From: Bacteroidia bacterium
GTDB taxonomy: Bacteria; Bacteroidota; Bacteroidia; Flavobacteriales; Flavobacteriaceae
Length of the DNA stretch: 64,000 nucleotides
Direction: 5' to 3'
NCBI GenBank assembly: GCA_030427865.1
Contig: JAUICK010000001.1
Span: 496,001-560,000, forward strand
Shown here: piece by piece, positions 53,532-62,296 of the stretch
How the letters are laid out: every line of letters begins with the position of its first letter
Numbering within the stretch: the first letter of the stretch is position 1
Program-made: the position numbers and the translations under genes
The notes under the pieces: model-generated
What the model was told of the DNA's origin: nothing
What the model saw: the letters and a program-made list of their open reading frames with translations, nothing else
The model's database searches: none

Positions 53532-53599
53532 TTCCATTTTGGCATACCCGAAAACAGTGAGTTTTTTATATCACTGAAAATGGGTATGCCATAATGGAA
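53532..53599. promoter_or_regulatory. Long inverted repeat upstream of the HTH gene, candidate operator
   Basis: The arms TTCCATTTTGGCATACCC (53532-53549) and GGGTATGCCATAATGGAA (53582-53599) match in 17 of 18 positions. A nested pair CAGTGA/TCACTG lies inside (53555-53560 and 53571-53576). It sits 53-120 bases ahead of the HTH start on its promoter side. A binding site of the HTH protein or a small mobile palindrome are both possible. Confidence 0.55.
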
Positions 53600-53681
53600 A
53601 TGATTTTATTTTGTGGCGTAAAAAATATTTCCCAATTTTGAGAAAAGAAATTGCTATGAAAACAAAATTTCTTCCCCAAAA

Positions 53682-53840
53682 GCGTTATTGCGAGAAGTTT
53701 ACAACGAAGTAATCTTTTAATAAAATAAAACTAATTGTTATTTCGAAATGAGTCCTTTTTAGGCGATTGAGAAATCTTCTTTTATCTGTCATTCCTGCGA
53801 AGGCAGGAATCTAAAACTTAGAAAAACCTCCGCTTGCGGA
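53682..53840. repeat. Cluster of several different intergenic repeat types
   Basis: Four short units follow each other: CGTTATTGCGAG with AACGAAGTAATC (53682-53717), a TGTTATTTCGAAATGAG element (53736-53777), a perfect hairpin ATTCCTGC/GCAGGAAT (53791-53798 and 53803-53810), and TCCGCTTGCGGA (53829-53840). No gene lies in 53600-54050 apart from these units. Such words are typical of intergenic spaces in Flavobacteriaceae. Confidence 0.55.
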
Positions 53841-54013
53841 ATTAAGAAATATAAAAATCTTGCAGAATACATATATAACCTAAAACAAATGCCTATGTAA
53901 ATAAACAACAACAAGCAGAGGAAGTCTTGCAAAAGTAAGCCTTTTTCTACAAGTTTTTAAAGAATTTTAAACTTGTTGAGTCATTTAAAGTTCTAAATAT
54001 ATTTTAATAAACA

Positions 54014-54035
54014 AATCCAAATATAAGTTTGGATT
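54014..54035. promoter_or_regulatory. Inverted repeat overlapping a -7 element of the small secreted protein gene
   Basis: AATCCAAA (54014-54021) and TTTGGATT (54028-54035) are perfect 8-base arms. The second arm overlaps TAAGTTTG (54024-54031), which fits the -7 consensus TAnnTTTG. The start codon is at 54051, so a repressor bound here would block the promoter. Confidence 0.45.
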
Positions 54036-54050
54036 ACAAAATTTTATACA

Positions 54051-54305
54051 ATGAAAAAATTAATTTTAGCAATGGTTTTTGTTTTTGCAACAGGAACTAT
54101 GATGAATGCGAATTCTTCAAATGAAGAGACAAAAAAAACAGCAACTAAATCTATGGAAGTTGAGGAGTATTTTGGTTGTGCTAGAGACTGTGTAGATAGT
54201 GCAATGGAAGAGACTTTCGAAGATGCAGTGGATAATGGAACTTTACCATTGGTATCTGATTATATGGATAACTACAGAGCATGTTTTGCCTCTAACTGCC
54301 AATAG
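54051..54305 (+). CDS. Small secreted cysteine-containing protein
   Basis: An 84-residue protein with a signal peptide (MKKLILAMVFVFATGTMMNA). The mature part of about 64 residues is acidic and has four cysteines in two pairs: GCARDCV (C-x3-C) and ACFASNCQ (C-x4-C) at the very end, suggesting two disulfides that tie a helical hairpin. I do not recognise a family. It has its own promoter-like element with an operator-like palindrome and lies directly ahead of the GLPGLI/receptor genes. Confidence 0.65.
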   Translation: MKKLILAMVFVFATGTMMNANSSNEETKKTATKSMEVEEYFGCARDCVDSAMEETFEDAVDNGTLPLVSDYMDNYRACFASNCQ

Positions 54306-54320
54306 TTAACTTTAACCTTT

Positions 54321-54351
54321 AAGAATCACTAAAATTATTTTGGTGATTCTT
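54321..54351 (+). terminator. Hairpin after the small secreted protein gene
   Basis: AAGAATCACTAAAAT (54321-54335) pairs with ATTTTGGTGATTCTT (54337-54351) with one G-U. The T-run after it is short, so it may be a partial terminator or a processing stem that lets some transcript reach the GLPGLI genes. Confidence 0.6.
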
Positions 54352-54361
54352 ATTCAAAATT

Positions 54362-55126
54362 ATGTATATGAAAAAAAATATTGAAATTATTATTCTTTTA
54401 TCTTTTTTAACATTAACAAATATAAAAGCACAAGAACTAACAGGTAGAGTTACTTATAATGTTTCACTAAACCTAACTATTGAAGAGGCAACAAAAAGAA
54501 ATAATGCAATAGGAAGAAAAATATCACAACGATCAATTGATCGAATTAACAATGCAAGAGATGTTTTAGCTTTTTTAGAATTTAATAATCAACATTCTAT
54601 TCAAAAATTAGAGACTAAATTAAATAATGAAGGAAAAAATATAAGAAATAAAACAAAATCGGGAGCTGGAAATAAAAAAATCTATTATACAAATAATTCT
54701 TTTTTACAAAAGAATAGTGTTGTCGATTGCGAAACTCTAGGAGAGTGTTTTTTAATAGAACAACCTAAACCGGTCTGGAAAATTACTCAAATATCTAAAA
54801 TTATAGGAGGCTATTTGTGTTTCAAAGCTGTATATCAAAACAAATTATATAAAGAAAAAAAACCTATAGCATGGTTTACACCTAAAGTACCCGCAAGATA
54901 TGGGCCTAAATTTTTTTCTGGATTACCAGGTTTAATTTTAGAATTAGAAGATAATACAGTCACATTTACAGCAGTAAAAATAGAACTGAACCCAAAAGAG
55001 GAAGTTAAAATTAAAAAACCTAAAGGTATAGCTATCACTAAAGAAAATTATGAGAAGTTACTAAGAAAAAAGTTTCCGGACTTTTATAAAAAATGGGAAA
55101 AATATAAAAAATCAAAGAAATCTTAA
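54362..55126 (+). CDS. GLPGLI family (Porph_ging) secreted protein, copy 1
   Basis: A 254-residue protein; a second Met two codons later (54368) gives the cleaner start MKKNIEI. A signal peptide (ending IKAQ) is followed by GRVTYNVSL, the typical first strand. The central part holds WKITQISKIIGGYLCFKAV and IAWFTPKVPARYGPKFFSGLPGLILELED, which carries the namesake GLPGLI motif. The C-terminus is Lys-rich. The family is widespread in Bacteroidota, often beside receptor genes, and has no known function. A paralogue follows nine bases later. Confidence 0.88.
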   Translation: MYMKKNIEIIILLSFLTLTNIKAQELTGRVTYNVSLNLTIEEATKRNNAIGRKISQRSIDRINNARDVLAFLEFNNQHSIQKLETKLNNEGKNIRNKTKSGAGNKKIYYTNNSFLQKNSVVDCETLGECFLIEQPKPVWKITQISKIIGGYLCFKAVYQNKLYKEKKPIAWFTPKVPARYGPKFFSGLPGLILELEDNTVTFTAVKIELNPKEEVKIKKPKGIAITKENYEKLLRKKFPDFYKKWEKYKKSKKS

Positions 55127-55134
55127 TAAATATT

Positions 55135-55865
55135 ATGAAAAAGAAAATTTTAATATTAGTCTATTTTACGAGTACCATTATTTTTTCGCAAAACATAAGC
55201 GGAAAAGTAACCTACGTAGTTTCTATGACGCCAATATCTGATAAAAAAATAGATTCTATTTTTTCAAATAAGAAAAACAAAAACCCTAAAATGAATGCTT
55301 GGATAAGAGGTATCTATAAAAATACACCTAATGTAAATGCGTATTTAGATTTTATAGATGGGAATCTATCTATTATGTAGAAGATGAAATGGAGGTAGAA
55401 GTAGAAGGTAAACCTATGTTTAATATGAATAGAATTTTTGCTGGAGGCGATAACAAAACATATAAAAACACAAAAACAAAAGAGTATGTAAAGGAATATG
55501 TTAGAGAAAACTTATTGATAGAGGTGAATGAAAAAAAATGGAAAATTACCCAAGAATCTAAACAAATAGGAAGTTATCTGTGTTTTAAAGCAATTGATAT
55601 AGAATCCACCAACACAAAAATGAAACCTGTTGTGTGGTTTACACCCCAAATACCTGTAAGTTTCGGTCCAAAAGAATACAATGGATTGCCAGGGTTAGTC
55701 ATTTTAGTAGAAATGTATAACAGAACAATTAGTGCCTCTAAAATAGTTTTAAACCCTAAAGAGAAAATTAAGCTAAAAAAACTAATAAAAGGAGAAAGAA
55801 TAACATCAGCTGCGTTTAAAGAAAAGACAAAAAACTTTTGGAGAAATATTAAAAAAAAGCAATAG
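55135..55865 (+). pseudogene. GLPGLI family (Porph_ging) protein, copy 2, frameshifted
   Basis: The frame from 55135 encodes a signal peptide (ending IFSQ) and the first strands, then ends at 55380 after LDFIDG. The rest of the family continues in another frame to 55865 (reading ESIYYVEDEMEVEVEG, then WKITQESKQIGSYLCFKA and EYNGLPGLVILVEM). Adding one G to the GGG at 55360-55362 joins both parts into one 243-residue protein that reads FIDGESIYYVE. The loss of one base in a G run explains the break. It could be a true recent mutation or a sequencing error. Confidence 0.78.
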
Positions 55866-55874
55866 CTGTAACCT

Positions 55875-58544
55875 ATGAAAAAGAAACTCCTAATATGTAT
55901 ATGTTCGCTTTTTAGTATTACACTTTTTTCTCAAAAAGTTAGTTTAACAGGTGTTGTAAAAGATAGTCTACAAAATCCTTTGCCTTATGCAAACGTTATT
56001 GCAAAACCTAAAGATGTTTCTGAAAACCTACAATTTGCTATCACAGATAATGAAGGCTATTATAAGTTGTTAGTAGCAAAAGGAGATACCATCACCATTA
56101 GTATTTCTTATTTAGGGTATAAACCTATTAACTTTCAGTTTATAGCTTCAAAAAACACTAAAAAAGATTTTGTTTTGCTGCAATCTTCAGAACAATTAGA
56201 CGAGGTGGTTATAGAAATGCCAGTAACCGTTAGAGGAGACACCACCACCTACAACACACAAAAATTTATAGACGGTTCAGAACGTAAACTAAAAAACGTT
56301 TTAAAAAAATTACCAGGTGTAGAAGTGAATAAAGATGGTAGCGTTACTGTACAAGGTAAAAAAGTAACCAAAATGTTGGTAGATGGTAAAAAGTTTTTTG
56401 GTGGTAACTCTAAACTAGCAGTAGAAAATATACCTGCAGATGCTGTAGACAAGGTTAAAGTAATAGATAATTATAACGAAGTCGCTTTTTTAAAAGGATT
56501 AACAGATTCTGATGATATGGCTATGGACATCAAATTAAAAGAAGATAAAAAGCGCTTTGTTTTTGGTGATGTAGAAGCAGGCAAAGGCAATAAAAAATTT
56601 TACAAAACCAGTGCCAATTTATTTTATTATTCGCCAAAAACCAATGTAAACTTTATTGGAAACATCAATAATATAGGTGAAAAAACGTTTACATTTAGAG
56701 ATTACACGAGTTTTTCTGGAGGTGTAAATGCTGTTTTTAGAGGCAATTTTGATTATAAAGGAGGCAATTTCTCACAATTTTTACAAAGTAATGATGTATT
56801 AGCAAGCAAACAGAAATTTGGAGCGATTAACATTACAAAAACAGCTACCTCAAAATTAGATGTTGCTGGTTATGCTATTTTTTCGAGTTCAGATATCGAA
56901 AATCACATAGAAACTCAAAATGAATATGCAAACTTTACAGAAAACAGAACCAATACAACCCAAGCAGAAAATTTGTTAGGTATTGGAAATTTAAACTTAG
57001 AGTACACGCCAAATGATAAAGAAAAATGGTATGCCAGAACGCAAGTAAAAAGAACTAGTAATAGCAATGATAATAATTTATCTTCTATAGTCGCATCAAA
57101 CACCAACACCATTTTAACTAACAGAGATTTAACAGCAACTTACATCAATCAAAATTTAGAATTGCATAAAAGACAATCAGACAAACACACGTTTTCAACA
57201 GTCTTTAATTATGTGTTTGATAAAAACAATCAAAATGCTTTTTGGCAAACACAAGATGATGCTTTTAATGGTTTAATTCCTATTACCAATCAGAATTTAT
57301 ATCTCATCAATCAATTAAAAAACACCAAAGAACAAAATATTGATGCTGTTTTTAAGCATTTTTGGGAAGTAAATAACAACAATCATATATACACAACAGT
57401 AGGGAATAAATTTTTGATAGAAGATTTTTCTACGGATGATAGCCAAACTTTAGATAATGGAAAGATCAATAATTTTAATACAAACGGATTTGGTAACAAT
57501 CTAGACTTTAAACTAAACGATTTATTTTTTGGTGTGCACTATAAATTTAGAACTGGCATTTTTACCATTAAACAAGGTGTTTTTGCGCACAATTACAATT
57601 GGAGTTTAGATCAGCAAACTCAAACAAATAAAAATAAGTGGGTTGTTTTACCTGAATTTTTGGCAAAAATTGAGTTTAATAAATCAAAAAAAATCACCAT
57701 AAATTATAATTTAAAAACCAACTTCTCTAACGCTAGTAGGTTTGCAAATCGATTTTATTTACAGTCGTATAATTCAGTTTTTAAAGGAAATGAAAACTTA
57801 GAAAACGATTTATACCATTCTGCACGAATTTTTTATAGTAGATTTAGTTTGTATAGAGGGTTAATGTTACATGCCATTGTAAATTATACTAAACAGATTA
57901 AAGGGGTTAGAAATACAGTTAATTTCGATACCAGCAATTCTAATCCTGCGTTAAGAATTAATCAATTTTTAACAGCTCAAACGTTTGACAATCCTTCAGA
58001 AACCTTAAGAGGAAATATTCATTTACAAAAAACGATAAAAAAACTCAAATATAAATTTGATGTTGGTTTTAACAACAATCAATACATACAACAAGTAGAT
58101 AATGTTTTACAAACCAATAAAAACAAAAGTTACGATTATGAAATAGCTATAGAAACGTTGTTTGATGATTTTCCAACGTTAGAAATTGGATTTAAACAAG
58201 ATATTGGGCGATTCATTTCTAGTAATAACACTTCAAAATTTGTATCAACAGAACCATTTTTAAATTTAGATTATAATTTTTTAAAAGGCTTCATTTTTAA
58301 TTTTGACTATATCTGGAGCAACTATCAAAATAAGACTTTAAATCAGAAAAATGTTTACGAAATAGCTAATGCAACCTTGTCTTACAGAAAAGAAAACAGT
58401 GCTTGGTCTTATAAAATTAAAACACAAAATTTATTCAATGCACGGTTTAAACAAAGCAACCGTTTTTCAGATTATGTAATTTCAGACACAAAAACCTTTA
58501 TTTTACCAAGAATTATAATGCTTAGTATTGGATATAATTTGTAG
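55875..58544 (+). CDS. Outer-membrane beta-barrel receptor with carboxypeptidase-regulatory-like domain
   Basis: An 889-residue protein with a signal peptide (ending TLFSQ), an N-terminal CarboxypepD_reg-like domain (about 22-105: LTGVVKDSLQNPLPYANVIA), then a plug-like region (about 115-235: KLPGVEVNKDGSVTVQGKKV, VLVDGKKFFGG-like) and a large beta-barrel of the outer_membrane_beta-barrel (OMP_b-brl_3) type to the end (IMLSIGYNL). It may take up a ligand or act with GLPGLI proteins at the surface; the substrate is unknown. It starts nine bases after the GLPGLI copy 2 and completes the locus. Confidence 0.88.
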   Translation: MKKKLLICICSLFSITLFSQKVSLTGVVKDSLQNPLPYANVIAKPKDVSENLQFAITDNEGYYKLLVAKGDTITISISYLGYKPINFQFIASKNTKKDFVLLQSSEQLDEVVIEMPVTVRGDTTTYNTQKFIDGSERKLKNVLKKLPGVEVNKDGSVTVQGKKVTKMLVDGKKFFGGNSKLAVENIPADAVDKVKVIDNYNEVAFLKGLTDSDDMAMDIKLKEDKKRFVFGDVEAGKGNKKFYKTSANLFYYSPKTNVNFIGNINNIGEKTFTFRDYTSFSGGVNAVFRGNFDYKGGNFSQFLQSNDVLASKQKFGAINITKTATSKLDVAGYAIFSSSDIENHIETQNEYANFTENRTNTTQAENLLGIGNLNLEYTPNDKEKWYARTQVKRTSNSNDNNLSSIVASNTNTILTNRDLTATYINQNLELHKRQSDKHTFSTVFNYVFDKNNQNAFWQTQDDAFNGLIPITNQNLYLINQLKNTKEQNIDAVFKHFWEVNNNNHIYTTVGNKFLIEDFSTDDSQTLDNGKINNFNTNGFGNNLDFKLNDLFFGVHYKFRTGIFTIKQGVFAHNYNWSLDQQTQTNKNKWVVLPEFLAKIEFNKSKKITINYNLKTNFSNASRFANRFYLQSYNSVFKGNENLENDLYHSARIFYSRFSLYRGLMLHAIVNYTKQIKGVRNTVNFDTSNSNPALRINQFLTAQTFDNPSETLRGNIHLQKTIKKLKYKFDVGFNNNQYIQQVDNVLQTNKNKSYDYEIAIETLFDDFPTLEIGFKQDIGRFISSNNTSKFVSTEPFLNLDYNFLKGFIFNFDYIWSNYQNKTLNQKNVYEIANATLSYRKENSAWSYKIKTQNLFNARFKQSNRFSDYVISDTKTFILPRIIMLSIGYNL

Positions 58545-58588
58545 TCTAAAGTCTAACTAAAAACAGAGATTGAATACAAACAAATAAC

Positions 58589-59224
58589 TTACTTTCTCCC
58601 AAAATCTGCAGGAATTTCTCCCCAAGCTTTGGTTTCCCATTTTAAAATGGGGTTTTTAAAAGTATTTTCTTTCAGCCATTTTTCAGCTCTTCTTATGAGT
58701 TCTAATAAGTCTTTGTTAGAAGCATCAAAATAAATGTTGGTTTTGCATTTTTTTTGACGAATCCAACTCATGGCAATTTTAGAATCAGAATAAATAGGAA
58801 TATCTTCTTTGTTTTTACTCTTTAAAAGCGCTATTCCGTGTACTAAAGCCAAAAATTCGCCAACATTATTGGTTCCTTTTTTAAAAGGTCCTTTTCTAAA
58901 AATTTCTTTTTTATTATGAGTTAAAACACCTCTGTATTCCATTTTCCCGGGGTTTCCAGAGCAAGCAGCATCTACGGCAATACTTTCTATAATAGGACTA
59001 CCATATTTTGCTTTCTGTGCATCAGTTAATGTAGGTTTTTTAGTGTTTTTTCCTTTATAATCTTCATATTTTTTAGAAGATGCTATTTCTGCTTCATCTA
59101 AATTTGCAAAAGATTTGTATTGCGCACCTTCAAAACCATCAATTTGTCGTTTACAAGCATTCCAAGAAGTAAAAACACCCGTTTTTCTTCCTTTCCAAAC
59201 TACGTAAAACTTTTTTTTAGGCAT
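58589..59224 (-). CDS. Ribonuclease H1-like protein with viroplasmin domain
   Basis: A 211-residue protein. Residues 5-48 form the viroplasmin/RNase H1 N-terminal hybrid-binding domain (FYVVWKGRKTGVFTSWNACKRQIDGF). The catalytic RNase H domain follows, with its acidic residues in IAVDAACSGNPG, NVGEFLALVHGIALL and IYSDSKIAMSWI. It removes RNA from RNA-DNA hybrids. The start overlaps the end of purN by eight bases on the same strand. It converges with the receptor gene. Confidence 0.92.
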   Translation of the reverse strand: MPKKKFYVVWKGRKTGVFTSWNACKRQIDGFEGAQYKSFANLDEAEIASSKKYEDYKGKNTKKPTLTDAQKAKYGSPIIESIAVDAACSGNPGKMEYRGVLTHNKKEIFRKGPFKKGTNNVGEFLALVHGIALLKSKNKEDIPIYSDSKIAMSWIRQKKCKTNIYFDASNKDLLELIRRAEKWLKENTFKNPILKWETKAWGEIPADFGRK

Positions 59225-59789
59225 TTTCAGATAAAATTACTTCTTCTATTACTTTAGGAAAATATTGTTGTTCTAAAATATGAATCTTTTCAGCGATTTT
59301 TTCTGGAGAATCTTCTTCATTAAGGGTAGTTTTTGCTTGAAAAATGATAGCACCTTCATCATAATTAGCATTTACGTAATGAATTGTAATACCAGTTTCG
59401 GTTTCATTATTTTCTTTTACAGCTCTATGAACGTTCATGCCATACATCCCTTTTCCACCATATTTTGGAAGTAAAGCAGGGTGAATGTTAATAATTTTAT
59501 CTGGAAACGCATCAATAATGTGTTGAGGAATTTTCCATAAAAAACCTGCTAAAACAACAAAATCTGCATCCTTTTTTAAAATATTTAAAACCGTATCTGA
59601 TGATAAAAACTCACTTCTTTTAAAGTGTAAACACTTTATATTTAAGAGCTTACATCTTTCAAAAACTTTGGCATGCTCATTGTTACACAACACTTTAGTA
59701 ACCTTAGCGGTTTTAGTATGATTAAAAAACTTAATAATGTTTTCTGCGTTCGTTCCAGAACCAGAAGCAAAAACAACAATACGCTTCAT
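59217..59789 (-). CDS. purN: Phosphoribosylglycinamide formyltransferase
   Basis: A 190-residue enzyme of purine synthesis that transfers a formyl group from 10-formyl-tetrahydrofolate to GAR. The phosphate-binding start is FASGSGTNAENI (residues 7-18). The catalytic region NIHPALLPKYGGKGMYG carries the essential Asn-His pair, and TETGITIHYVNANYDEG follows with the conserved Asp. The length is normal. Its end overlaps the start of the rnhA-like gene by eight bases. It is divergent from acpP. Confidence 0.96.
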   Translation of the reverse strand: MKRIVVFASGSGTNAENIIKFFNHTKTAKVTKVLCNNEHAKVFERCKLLNIKCLHFKRSEFLSSDTVLNILKKDADFVVLAGFLWKIPQHIIDAFPDKIINIHPALLPKYGGKGMYGMNVHRAVKENNETETGITIHYVNANYDEGAIIFQAKTTLNEEDSPEKIAEKIHILEQQYFPKVIEEVILSENA

Positions 59790-59922
59790 AACTACATTTC
59801 TAAGCTACAAAAAAAAGAATAATTATTAACAAAATGATTGATTTTAAAGGAAGATTAAATTTTTTTCTTTACTTTTAGTAATCATTTTTCGGACAAAAAT
59901 TAGTTATAATTATAAAGATTTG

Positions 59923-59930
59923 TATTTTTG
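59923..59930 (+). promoter_or_regulatory. Candidate -7 element of the acpP promoter
   Basis: TATTTTTG fits TAnnTTTG and is followed by CCCC. It lies 32 bases before the acpP start. A TTTG -33 box is not evident. Confidence 0.5.
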
Positions 59931-59962
59931 CCCCGATTTAAATTTTAAAAAAACAAAAAATT

Positions 59963-60199
59963 ATGTCAGACATTGCATCAAGAGTAAAAGCGATTATCGT
60001 AGACAAATTAGGAGTAGACGATAACGAAGTAACAACAGAAGCTAGCTTCACAAACGATTTAGGAGCAGATTCTTTAGATACTGTTGAGTTAATTATGGAA
60101 TTCGAAAAAGAATTTGATATTCAAATTCCAGACGATCAAGCTGAAAATATCGGAACAGTTGGTCAAGCAGTTAGCTATATAGAAGAAGCAAAAAAGTAA
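59963..60199 (+). CDS. acpP: Acyl carrier protein
   Basis: A 78-residue acidic protein with the phosphopantetheine-attachment motif [10 protein letters not shown]; Ser37 is the modified residue. It carries the growing acyl chain in fatty-acid synthesis. It starts a very regular core operon: fabF follows after seven bases and rnc seven bases after that. Confidence 0.98.
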   Translation: MSDIASRVKAIIVDKLGVDDNEVTTEASFTNDLGADSLDTVELIMEFEKEFDIQIPDDQAENIGTVGQAVSYIEEAKK

Positions 60200-60206
60200 T
60201 ATTTAT

Positions 60207-61460
60207 ATGCAATTAAAACGAGTTGTAGTCACTGGACTTGGCGCATTAACGCCAATAGGTAATACTATTGAAGAATATTGGAACGCTTTAGTTAACGGAG
60301 TTAGCGGAGCAGCACCTATAACACACTTTGATGCTGCCAAGTTCAAAACTCGTTTTGCATGTGAATTAAAAAATTTTAACGCTACCGATTTTATTAATAG
60401 AAAAGAGGCGCGTAAAATGGATAAATTTACGCAGTATGCTATGGTAGCTTCAGATGAAGCTATTGCAGATGCAGGTTTAAATTTAGAAACACTGAATAAA
60501 TTACGTGTTGGCGTAATTTGGGGAGCAGGTATTGGAGGGTTAGAAACTTTTCAAGACGAAGCTATAAATTTTGGAGCTGGAGATGGCACACCAAGATTTA
60601 ATCCTTTCTTTATTCCAAAAATGATTGCTGATATTGCTCCAGGAAATATTTCTATAAAAAATGGATTTATGGGGCCTAACTACACAACTGTATCAGCATG
60701 TGCATCATCTGCAAACGCGATGATTGATGCGTTAAATTATATTAGATTAGGACACTGTGATGTTATTGTAACAGGTGGTTCAGAAGCTGCTGTTACTCAT
60801 GCAGGTGTTGGAGGGTTTAATGCAATGAAAGCATTATCAGAAAGAAATGAAAGCCCCGAAACAGCATCAAGACCATTTGATGCAGAGCGAGATGGCTTTG
60901 TCTTAGGCGAAGGCGCAGGAGCAATTGTTTTAGAAAGTTACGAACACGCAAAAGATAGAGGAGCAAAAATTTATGCTGAGGTTATTGGAGGAGGTATGTC
61001 TTCTGATGCGTATCATATGACAGCTCCACATCCAGAAGGAATTGGTGTAATTGCAGTGATGAAAAACTGTTTAGAAAACGCTGGGATTACCCCAGAAGAT
61101 GTAGATCACATTAACACTCATGGTACTTCTACACCTTTAGGAGATGTTGCCGAACTTAAAGCAATCTCTGAAGTTTTTGGAGAACACGCTAAAAACATCA
61201 ACATTAATTCTACAAAATCTATGACAGGACACTTATTAGGTGCTGCTGGAGCTATAGAATCTATTGCTTCTATTTTAGCGATGAAACACGGTATTGTGCC
61301 ACCAACAATTAATCATTCTAATATAGATGAAAATATTAATCCAGAATTAAACTTAACGTTAAATACACCTCAAGAACGAGAAATTAAAGTAGCTATGAGT
61401 AATACGTTTGGTTTTGGAGGTCATAATGCTTGTGTTGCATTTAGAAAGTTAGAAGATTAA
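60207..61460 (+). CDS. fabF: Beta-ketoacyl-ACP synthase II
   Basis: A 417-residue condensing enzyme that elongates acyl-ACP with malonyl-ACP. The active-site Cys165 is in TVSACASSANAM. The two catalytic His regions are NTHGTSTPLGD and MTGHLLGAAGA, and the C-terminal FGFGGHNA loop is typical. The position next to acpP and ahead of rnc is the standard bacterial arrangement. Confidence 0.97.
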   Translation: MQLKRVVVTGLGALTPIGNTIEEYWNALVNGVSGAAPITHFDAAKFKTRFACELKNFNATDFINRKEARKMDKFTQYAMVASDEAIADAGLNLETLNKLRVGVIWGAGIGGLETFQDEAINFGAGDGTPRFNPFFIPKMIADIAPGNISIKNGFMGPNYTTVSACASSANAMIDALNYIRLGHCDVIVTGGSEAAVTHAGVGGFNAMKALSERNESPETASRPFDAERDGFVLGEGAGAIVLESYEHAKDRGAKIYAEVIGGGMSSDAYHMTAPHPEGIGVIAVMKNCLENAGITPEDVDHINTHGTSTPLGDVAELKAISEVFGEHAKNININSTKSMTGHLLGAAGAIESIASILAMKHGIVPPTINHSNIDENINPELNLTLNTPQEREIKVAMSNTFGFGGHNACVAFRKLED

Positions 61461-61466
61461 TACTCT

Positions 61467-62204
61467 ATGAATTTTATTCGTAAAATAGTAAAACCTCATA
61501 CAGAAGAGGATACTGAATTATACAACGAATTAAAAAAACTTCTCAAATTTTCGCCCAGAAAAATTAACAAGTATAAAAAAGCATTTACACATAGATCTGT
61601 GCAGATGTTAGACAAAAAAGGAATTCCTATTAATTACGAACGTTTAGAATTTTTAGGAGACTCTATTTTAGGATCTGTTATTGCAGCTTATTTGTACAAA
61701 AAAGTTCCTTCTGGAACAGAAGGATATCTAACACAAATGCGCTCTAAAATTGTAAGCAGAGAACATTTAAATGAATTAGGTAAAGATTTAAACTTAATCC
61801 GGTTTGTAAAAAGTAATATAGATCAATCCAATGTTGGCGATAATATCCACGGAAATATTTTCGAAGCACTAATTGGCGCAATTTATTTAGACCGAGGGTA
61901 TAATACTTGTCAAAAATTTATTTACGAAAATGTAATTGTACCTTATGTTGATATTGAAAAATTAGAAGGAAAAATTACAAGTTATAAAGGATTGATTATA
62001 GAATGGTGCCAAAAACAAAAGAAAAAATATTCTTTTGATATTTATGAAGACTCTGGAAATGAGTCAATAAAGCACTTTAGCGTAAAAATTAGCATAGATG
62101 GAGAGCAAATTGCTAAAGGAAGAGCAACCTCAAAGAAAAAAGCAGAAGAACAAGCCTCTAAAAGAGTGTATTACGCTTTTCAAAACCAGATTACTTTAGG
62201 TTAA
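61467..62204 (+). CDS. rnc: Ribonuclease III
   Basis: A 245-residue double-strand-specific RNase that processes rRNA precursors and regulatory RNA. The signature ERLEFLGDSILG is at residues 58-69, with catalytic Glu61 and Asp65, and the second acidic cluster is in GNIFEALIGAIYLDRG. The C-terminal dsRNA-binding domain (about 175-243: GLIIEWCQ to SKKKAEEQASKRVY) is complete. It follows fabF by seven bases. Confidence 0.97.
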   Translation: MNFIRKIVKPHTEEDTELYNELKKLLKFSPRKINKYKKAFTHRSVQMLDKKGIPINYERLEFLGDSILGSVIAAYLYKKVPSGTEGYLTQMRSKIVSREHLNELGKDLNLIRFVKSNIDQSNVGDNIHGNIFEALIGAIYLDRGYNTCQKFIYENVIVPYVDIEKLEGKITSYKGLIIEWCQKQKKKYSFDIYEDSGNESIKHFSVKISIDGEQIAKGRATSKKKAEEQASKRVYYAFQNQITLG

Positions 62205-62296
62205 GTAACGATAACGTTTTCGTTAAATTAACATAGAAACTCTTAAACTAATTCGTAATTTAGCTTTCTCATAAAAACTATAAGTAATTATAATTT

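Noticed and set aside
53480..53545. N-terminal extension of the HTH protein
   Set aside because: The 22 extra codons read into the palindrome at 53532-53599 and look like untranslated leader; the inner ATG directly precedes the repeat.
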